Below, one piece after another: positions 35,994-41,601 of a stretch of 41,601 nt of DNA (positions are counted from its first letter, which is position 1; the number at the start of each line of letters is the position of its first letter). This DNA comes from Prevotella sp. GTDB taxonomy: Bacteria > Bacteroidota > Bacteroidia > Bacteroidales > Dysgonomonadaceae. The position numbers and the translations under genes were made by a program. The stretch lies in assembly GCA_031273295.1 (NCBI GenBank), contig JAISSD010000183.1, forward strand, positions 1-41,601. Reading direction: 5' to 3'. The notes beneath the pieces are model-generated. The model made no database searches, was not told the origin of the DNA, and worked only from the letters and a program-made list of their open reading frames with translations.

Positions 35994-37127
35994 CTATCCA
36001 TTATATCTTTTTCTTAACCATCTCCTTACCGGTTCGTCATATAATTTCAGGCAAGCGTATGCAAGGGCGATACTTGATACAACAACAAGCAAAACGACCC
36101 AAATGGCTTCCGAAAAAGTGTGATGCGTATCGGAAATCCAGCCGATGTAGAGATACATAACCGGATAATGCGTGATATATAGCGGGAAAGAAATGTCGCC
36201 GAGAAATTTGCAGATCCGCGAGGCATATTTGCTTTTGATTTTGCCGCTTGCTCCCCAAAAAACGATGAGCGGGAAAAGAATAATGATACAGAACGATTCA
36301 TACAAGCCGTTCATCCAAACGTGTTCGCTGTCGCCAATCCGTGGCATGGACAATGCAATTACGACAAGTAAACTGCACCACAGGAAAGCATGTTTGACAT
36401 GAATTGGTTTTCCCATTCGATAGAGCAGCAGTCCGGCAAAGAAGGGATATAGCAAGCGGGTAAAACCGAAGCGCAGATGCGTCTCGGTGAACGACCAACC
36501 GCCGTTTATATCGCCCGCAGTTGTCAGGATAAGATGGACGGTGGCGCAGGCGGCCAGGAATACCAGAACGGCAAGCGCCTTTTTTGAAAATTTCCGGATA
36601 AAAAGAGCATAAAAAATATTGGCAATATATTCGAAAAACAGCGTCCAACTTGGCGCATCCAGAGTGTACATTTCTTCCCAGCCACGAATATCCATCGAAG
36701 GCGGCATGGGAATAAGCAGCATGCCGAGTACCATATAAACAAGCATTTTCCACACCGGAATATCATGGATTAGCGGAAATATGGCGGAACCTCCAAAGTA
36801 GAAAAGCGTGGCGCCGATAATCATACCCATGATCACCAGAGGATGAAGCCGGATAAGCCGCCGCTTGAAAAAGTCGCCGACAGTCATTTTCCCCCAGCGG
36901 TCGTCGTAGGCATAGCCGATAACAAAACCGGACAGCACAAAGAAGAAATCGACCGCCAGATAGCCGTGGTTTATTACTTGTTCGAAGCGGTCTAAGGTGT
37001 GAGCCTCGGAGATATGAAAGGCGACCACCATCACTGCCGCTACTCCACGCAATCCGTCAAGTATCTCGTAATGGGGCTTTGTGCCGGAGGAAGGCATTCC
37101 GGATGACAAGTCTTTTGCTGTTTTCAT
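35994..37127 (-). CDS. Acyltransferase family 3 (OafA/YrhL-like) membrane protein
   Basis: 377 aa; LDGLRGVAAVMVVAFHISEAH, DFFFVLSGFVIGYAYDDRW, FKRRLIRLHPL. Confidence 0.95.
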   Translation of the reverse strand: MKTAKDLSSGMPSSGTKPHYEILDGLRGVAAVMVVAFHISEAHTLDRFEQVINHGYLAVDFFFVLSGFVIGYAYDDRWGKMTVGDFFKRRLIRLHPLVIMGMIIGATLFYFGGSAIFPLIHDIPVWKMLVYMVLGMLLIPMPPSMDIRGWEEMYTLDAPSWTLFFEYIANIFYALFIRKFSKKALAVLVFLAACATVHLILTTAGDINGGWSFTETHLRFGFTRLLYPFFAGLLLYRMGKPIHVKHAFLWCSLLVVIALSMPRIGDSEHVWMNGLYESFCIIILFPLIVFWGASGKIKSKYASRICKFLGDISFPLYITHYPVMYLYIGWISDTHHTFSEAIWVVLLVVVSSIALAYACLKLYDEPVRRWLRKRYNG

Positions 37128-37208
37128 TTTGGATTTATTTGATGTGGTGATCTCTTTGATGTTTATTTTAGATTTTCCTGATTTTCATATCTGCTGTTAT
37201 TACGAACT

Positions 37209-37976
37209 TCAAGTATTCACGATTTTGTCAAAGCGGCTATCCATGCAAACGCTTAAATCCGTCGTAACGAATTTTCCATTGTAGAACAAACTGAAAATCG
37301 TAGCGGGCGTGGGCGAAGACTGCGCCTGTTGCATCGTTTCCAATTTGATTATTTTCAGCGGGAGGTTGCGCTTTTGGGCTGTTTCAATCAGGGAATGGTG
37401 AACGTGATATTCCGTAAACGGACAACGATTGGTGTAATAGACAGCGATGCCGTCCCGAAATTCACATTCTCCGCTCGTCGCGCAGTCCCTGAATCGGGGA
37501 TTTTCCGCCTGCGGATTCAGTTTTCCGACCAAAAGACTGAATCCGTAAGGCAATTTTTCAACCGTTTCAAAACCTTGTCGCAACAGCCATTTGGTATCGT
37601 TCATAAAATGAAACTTGGCAGTTCCGGCCACAGTCGCCAAACCGTCCCTTCCTTGTGACAGGGCATCGTCCATTGCCGACTGCAACAGGGCTTTGCCATA
37701 GCCTTTGCCCTTGTATTGTCCCGAAACCCAAAAGCAGTTTATCATCAAATAATTCGGCGCCTCAACGGGCGTCCACGCTTTTTCTGCCGGACAGTATTCG
37801 ATGAAAACCTTTGCCCGCTCGTCAAGTCGCCGGAAAACATAGCCGTTGTCGAACTCTCTGTTGAGCCATTCTTTTTTCAGTTCGTAACTTTCCTTGCATT
37901 TCTTATCGGAAAACGCACAACAGATATGCTCTTTACCGATATTTTCTTTGGTGAGGGTGATAAATTTTGTATCCAT
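37209..37976 (-). CDS. GNAT N-acetyltransferase with YoaP-like C-terminal domain
   Basis: 255 aa; INCFWVSGQYKGKGYGKALLQSAMDDA (acetyl-CoA loop); C-terminal YYTNRCPFTEYHV...SSPTPATIFSLFYNGKFVT. Confidence 0.88.
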   Translation of the reverse strand: MDTKFITLTKENIGKEHICCAFSDKKCKESYELKKEWLNREFDNGYVFRRLDERAKVFIEYCPAEKAWTPVEAPNYLMINCFWVSGQYKGKGYGKALLQSAMDDALSQGRDGLATVAGTAKFHFMNDTKWLLRQGFETVEKLPYGFSLLVGKLNPQAENPRFRDCATSGECEFRDGIAVYYTNRCPFTEYHVHHSLIETAQKRNLPLKIIKLETMQQAQSSPTPATIFSLFYNGKFVTTDLSVCMDSRFDKIVNT

Positions 37977-37992
37977 ATTTTATTCATTTCAA

Positions 37993-38829
37993 CTAGACTA
38001 TCCATATCATATCAACCAATTGCAGAAAATATTCCGTACTCCATATCTCCATTTCCGCCGGATTCTTGATAAACGGGCGGACATCGTTTTTCACTAATGC
38101 AATATCAGTTTGAGAGATGCGTTCTTTGAGCAAGGTCTTGAAATTTGTCGGAGTGAAATCTTCCGCTTTTATGGCGTTAATTTGTTCTGTTCGTTGTTGT
38201 AGATGCTTAAAATTCAGCGCAACATTGTTCCGTACATACCACTCGAAATCGTACCAGTCGCGCCCTTTTACCCGGCTTTTCCAATTACGAAACAACATGG
38301 CGTGCATTTTTCCGGCATACAAATCCGGCAAGGCATAACAACGCACCATAAACGAAAACGGCAAAAGCAATAACTTGTTCTCTGTCAAAAATCCAAGAGG
38401 CGGCTGCGTATCGACTTCAATCTTGATTTTCACATGCTTTTCGGTCGAAAAAGCCAAGTTATAAACTTCGGTATTCTCTTTCAAAAACGCCGATTCGATA
38501 TTGGTTTGCGTTTTCTTTTCTTTCCGCGTGATAGTGATTTCCTGTCCAAGCGACTGAAATTCCGCTTTTATGGCATCGAAATAGTTTTCCAATCGGAAAC
38601 TTTCGTCTGCCTGCAACAGCGAGAAATCCAGATCTTCGGAAAAGTGCTGCAAACCGTAGAAAATGCGCAGGCAAGTACCGCCGTAGAAAGCAGCTTTTCC
38701 AAAGAAACCGGCTTTATAAAGTCCTGCCAGCGCAATTTCCTGCATTATCTCGTGAATTGCATTTTGCTTCTCTACTTTCGTTGCAGGCGAATAACGCGAT
38801 AACATTTGGTCAAAAATATTCTTTTCCAT
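37993..38829 (-). CDS. AbiEii/AbiGii-type nucleotidyltransferase toxin (type IV TA)
   Basis: 278 aa; AAFYGGTCLRIFYGLQHFSEDLDFSL (GG..LR...R.S.DLDF signature). Confidence 0.92.
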   Translation of the reverse strand: MEKNIFDQMLSRYSPATKVEKQNAIHEIMQEIALAGLYKAGFFGKAAFYGGTCLRIFYGLQHFSEDLDFSLLQADESFRLENYFDAIKAEFQSLGQEITITRKEKKTQTNIESAFLKENTEVYNLAFSTEKHVKIKIEVDTQPPLGFLTENKLLLLPFSFMVRCYALPDLYAGKMHAMLFRNWKSRVKGRDWYDFEWYVRNNVALNFKHLQQRTEQINAIKAEDFTPTNFKTLLKERISQTDIALVKNDVRPFIKNPAEMEIWSTEYFLQLVDMIWIV

Positions 38830-39451
38830 TCTGCAACAGTTTTAATAATTGAGTTAATTCCGTTTTCTTTTTGCCAAATTCAATACATGCTTCGACAGTA
38901 TCCGGATCAAAAGTAGCTAGTGCCGACATTTCAAATCTCAAATCTTCTTCCAAATACTCTTGTATTGCCTTGACAGACTGTAATCTAAGATTTGGCGTAG
39001 CAATAATCTTGTCACACAATGCCTTTTCAGGCGAGGCAATGAGAAAAGCATAAGAGTTGCCGATAATTTCCTGACTGACGCCAACGGGATAATATTTTGC
39101 AGGCGCTTTTACATATTCAAAATGTCCCAGCGGCGTATCGTACTGCTTGTGCAACTTTATACAAACCGAACGCATCGCATACACTCGTTCGGGAATCAAT
39201 CCGTAATAAGCGAGAGCCGATTCAAGCGAAACATACGAAGGTCCGTACAAATGATTTGCCACGAGTTCCGTTGAAATTTCCTTCTTATGAACTTTTGGGG
39301 AAACGACATACAAATTCCGCTTCACCCGAATTACAAGCCCCTTGCGCTCCAATTCGGATAATTTCTTATCCGGACTCTTCAAGTCGTTGTACAACGAGTA
39401 TAAAATATCCGTATTTACCGGAATAACTCCCAAATTCATTAATCGTTCCAT
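38810..39451 (-). CDS. AbiEi-type antitoxin/transcriptional regulator
   Basis: 213 aa; LSELERKGLVIRVKRNLYVVSP wHTH, YVSLESALAYYGLIPE, SPEKALCDKI; overlaps toxin gene start. Confidence 0.9.
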   Translation of the reverse strand: MERLMNLGVIPVNTDILYSLYNDLKSPDKKLSELERKGLVIRVKRNLYVVSPKVHKKEISTELVANHLYGPSYVSLESALAYYGLIPERVYAMRSVCIKLHKQYDTPLGHFEYVKAPAKYYPVGVSQEIIGNSYAFLIASPEKALCDKIIATPNLRLQSVKAIQEYLEEDLRFEMSALATFDPDTVEACIEFGKKKTELTQLLKLLQNGKEYF

Positions 39452-39529
39452 TCTTATACAAATTAAATCGGCTGCGAAGATAGTAAAATTTCGATAGATA
39501 ACGGAAAAAAAGTAGGATAACTATCAAAA

Positions 39530-39630
39530 TTCTGCTATGTTGTAATATTCATCGCGCACCTGTTTCGGTAGTTTCTTTACGACTTCATCCACGGAATGAA
39601 GACTCCATTTTTTTCACTTTTTCATCCCTC
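39530..39630 (-). pseudogene. C-terminal gene remnant
   Basis: Minus-strand translation KKWSLHSVDEVVKKLPKQVRDEYYNIAEF* with upstream in-frame stop; protein-like, no intact ORF. Confidence 0.35.
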
Positions 39631-39691
39631 TTTTTCCAGTTCAAGAAAATCGTGTTCCAGTATTGATATCTTTGATGTTTATTTTAGGCCC

Positions 39692-40246
39692 TTACAGCGC
39701 CGTTCTTTTTTTCGGGACGAATAATTTCTCCATGTTCACACGTTCAAGTTTGAGCAGTCCGATTTTTCGCTCAATACCGCCCGCATAGCCTGTCAGACTA
39801 CCGTTCGTTCCCACAACACGATGGCAAGGTACAATAATGGAAATTGGGTTATGGCCGACAGCGCCTCCAACCGCCTGAGCCGACATTCCGACATTCCGCC
39901 GGCGTGCTATTTCCGCGGCAATTTCTCCATAAGTGATTCGCTGTCCGTATGGAATTTGTTTGAGAATTTCCCATACCGCAAGCCTGAACTCCGAACCGTC
40001 CAATTTGACAGCCGGCATGAAATCCGGTTCACTGCCGCCGAAATAACAATCAAGCCACTCCCTTGTTTTTTCAAAAACAGGAAGTTGTTTTTCGTCGTTT
40101 TCGGGAGACAGCGTACCCCCGAAATACTTTTGTTTATCAAACCACAATCCGGTCAAAGCTTCGCCGTCGCTTGCCAGTGTAATCCCGCCGAATGGAGATT
40201 CATACCTGTTTGTAAATACCATAAATTTATTTTTTAATGATTTCAT
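39692..40246 (-). CDS. ogt: Methylated-DNA--protein-cysteine methyltransferase
   Basis: 184 aa; AVGGAVGHNPISIIVPCHRVVGTNGSLTGYAGGIERKIGLLKLE. Confidence 0.97.
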   Translation of the reverse strand: MKSLKNKFMVFTNRYESPFGGITLASDGEALTGLWFDKQKYFGGTLSPENDEKQLPVFEKTREWLDCYFGGSEPDFMPAVKLDGSEFRLAVWEILKQIPYGQRITYGEIAAEIARRRNVGMSAQAVGGAVGHNPISIIVPCHRVVGTNGSLTGYAGGIERKIGLLKLERVNMEKLFVPKKRTAL

Positions 40247-40274
40247 TTGTACTCCATTTTCACATACTTTATTT

Positions 40275-41067
40275 TTAACGAGTAACGAGGTCGGGGGGTT
40301 GTATGATATTCCATTGCTCTACGAGGTTGTTTTGTTGGAAAAAATTAGGTGGAAATGAGGCTTTCGTACTCCAAGACCCGCCACTGTCGGCTGCAACGCT
40401 GATACTTCTCGTCCCCTCACTTTTTGCGGTAACTGTTTCCACCTTGTCGCCATTAACAACAATCGCTTGATTGTTACTGATGGGGCGCAAGTCGAGCGTA
40501 TCGGAGTAAGTAATGAGTATTTTTTCCGTCGCCTTTTTGAACGGGAAGTTGGTACAGTGCGGAACCACGCAAAAATCAACAATGGACAGTGCGGTGAAGT
40601 CGCCCTGCAAATCCGGAGCAACGGTCGGCTTGTCCATATATTTCGCATACTCTATGTCCTTCGAGGCAATCATGGAGCCGGCGGCGGCTCCGGTAGAGTT
40701 TTCCCCTGTTGATATGCTCGATAATGAGTTTGTCCGCTTCGGTACGTTTCAACTCCTGCAACAGAAAGAATGTATTCCCACCCGATACAAAAACATAGTC
40801 GGCGCCGGCTATGTTATCGGCTGTTTCATCGGGCGAGGCGCTTGAAACTTCCAACTCGTCAACAATGAGTCCCAGTTTTACAAGCGCTTTTTTGTCGGCG
40901 CCAACGTAAAACGTTATTTTTTCCGGAATACTTGCCGTTGGGATGAAAACGACCTTTTTGCCTGTACAGTCGTTGCCCGCAAAATCTGGAAACAGACCGG
41001 CTACTCCCGAAAAATAGGATGCCAGAAAAAGCTTTTTATCTTTATTTTCGTTTTTTGTATTGTCCAT
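40275..41067 (-). pseudogene. Peptidase E-like (S51) gene, frameshifted
   Basis: N-terminal part MDNTKNENKDKKLFLASYFSGVAGLF...YVFVSGGNTFFLLQEL in one frame, C-terminal part GAAAGSMIASKDIEYAKYMDKPT... in another; switch near 40695. Confidence 0.82.
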
Positions 41068-41135
41068 AATGGGTCTGCTTATTTTAATTATTAATGGCAC
41101 AAAGATATACCTTTTTTCGATGCGCGGGGACGAGA

Positions 41136-41178
41136 TTTTTTTAACACAAAGGACACAAAGGACACAAAGGACACAAAG
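41136..41178. repeat. 9-bp tandem repeat (ACACAAAGG-type), about 4 copies
   Basis: ttttttaacacaaaggacacaaaggacacaaaggacacaaag. Confidence 0.9.
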
Positions 41179-41184
41179 CGCCAA

Positions 41185-41601
41185 TCACCCCAATAATCTT
41201 TTTTCTACGCTGTTGCATACGCTGTCGAATCTGTCAAACGGAGCAAGCCATACGGGAATATCCCTGTTTGCCCACATTATGACGGTAAGCATTTCGGCAT
41301 GTATTTGCCGCAGTCGTTCCAGATTCCAGCTAATGGGTTCGTGGTGGAAAATACGGTTACGAAACGTCCTGAAACGGTTCAACGGCGGTGCTACTTTTTT
41401 CCGCTGACGTTCTTTTTTCGGCATGTTGGGAAAAACTTTTCGTAAATTTTTACACAAGATACGTTCATATTCGACGTTGAACAGGCTGACCCAAAAGCCC
41501 AAAGTCAATTCGGCTATGATTTTGGAAGGTGAAGTGTACTCTTTTCGTACGGCAATCTGTTTATTTGCTTGAGTGATATATTTGTTCAAATCGGTTAAGC
41601 C
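41185..41601 (-). CDS. Abi-like protein with HEPN-type motif, N-terminus beyond window
   Basis: ELTLGFWVSLFN...RTFRNRIFHHEPISW; RNxxxH (RNRIFH) matches the HEPN RNase signature; open to window end. Confidence 0.7.
   Translation of the reverse strand, partial: GLTDLNKYITQANKQIAVRKEYTSPSKIIAELTLGFWVSLFNVEYERILCKNLRKVFPNMPKKERQRKKVAPPLNRFRTFRNRIFHHEPISWNLERLRQIHAEMLTVIMWANRDIPVWLAPFDRFDSVCNSVEKRLLG

Overview
Window of Bacteroidales-type chromosome; the assignment rests on TAnnTTTG promoters and Mfa/Fim fimbrial families seen in the sequence. Left to right: the edge of an IS4-like transposase; a complete minus-strand trp operon (trpB-E-G-D-C-F-A) preceded by what reads as a full trp attenuator (19-aa leader peptide YWRWR, antiterminator, terminator, promoter); ung; an AlbA_2/HATPase regulator with eight QFDGLTP repeats; a long minus-strand fimbrial gene cluster (short DUF3868-like protein, DUF3575/OmpA-like protein, two fimbrillin-like proteins, a FimB/Mfa2-like anchor, small lipoprotein, clostripain-family peptidase, ASCH-like protein); a divergent AraC regulator; a double-DTG retropepsin-like protein; dxs-trkA-trkH-capA; an acetyltransferase/GrpB/AlbA_2 cluster; a SWIM protein; an acyltransferase; GNAT-YoaP; an AbiE-type (type IV) TA pair; ogt; a frameshifted peptidase E; and an Abi-like HEPN fragment at the right edge. 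The best candidate for a new system is a putative DNA-inversion switch. The complete araC gene sits between perfect 28-bp inverted repeats (20445-20472 / 21687-21714), each with an internal TTCCGTCA-N9-TGACGGAA dyad. A consensus promoter lies just outside the right repeat and points inward, and an intrinsic terminator for that strand lies just inside the repeat. Inversion would remove the terminator, put the promoter in front of araC, and point araC toward the fimbrial genes. Other notable items are a recurring small Cys-containing ORF element upstream of trpG and of the retropepsin gene, a nested 11-bp/99-bp coding repeat with frameshift potential, a 44-bp perfect palindrome, and a 189-bp triple tandem repeat. 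All family calls come from reading translated sequence by eye; no searches were run.
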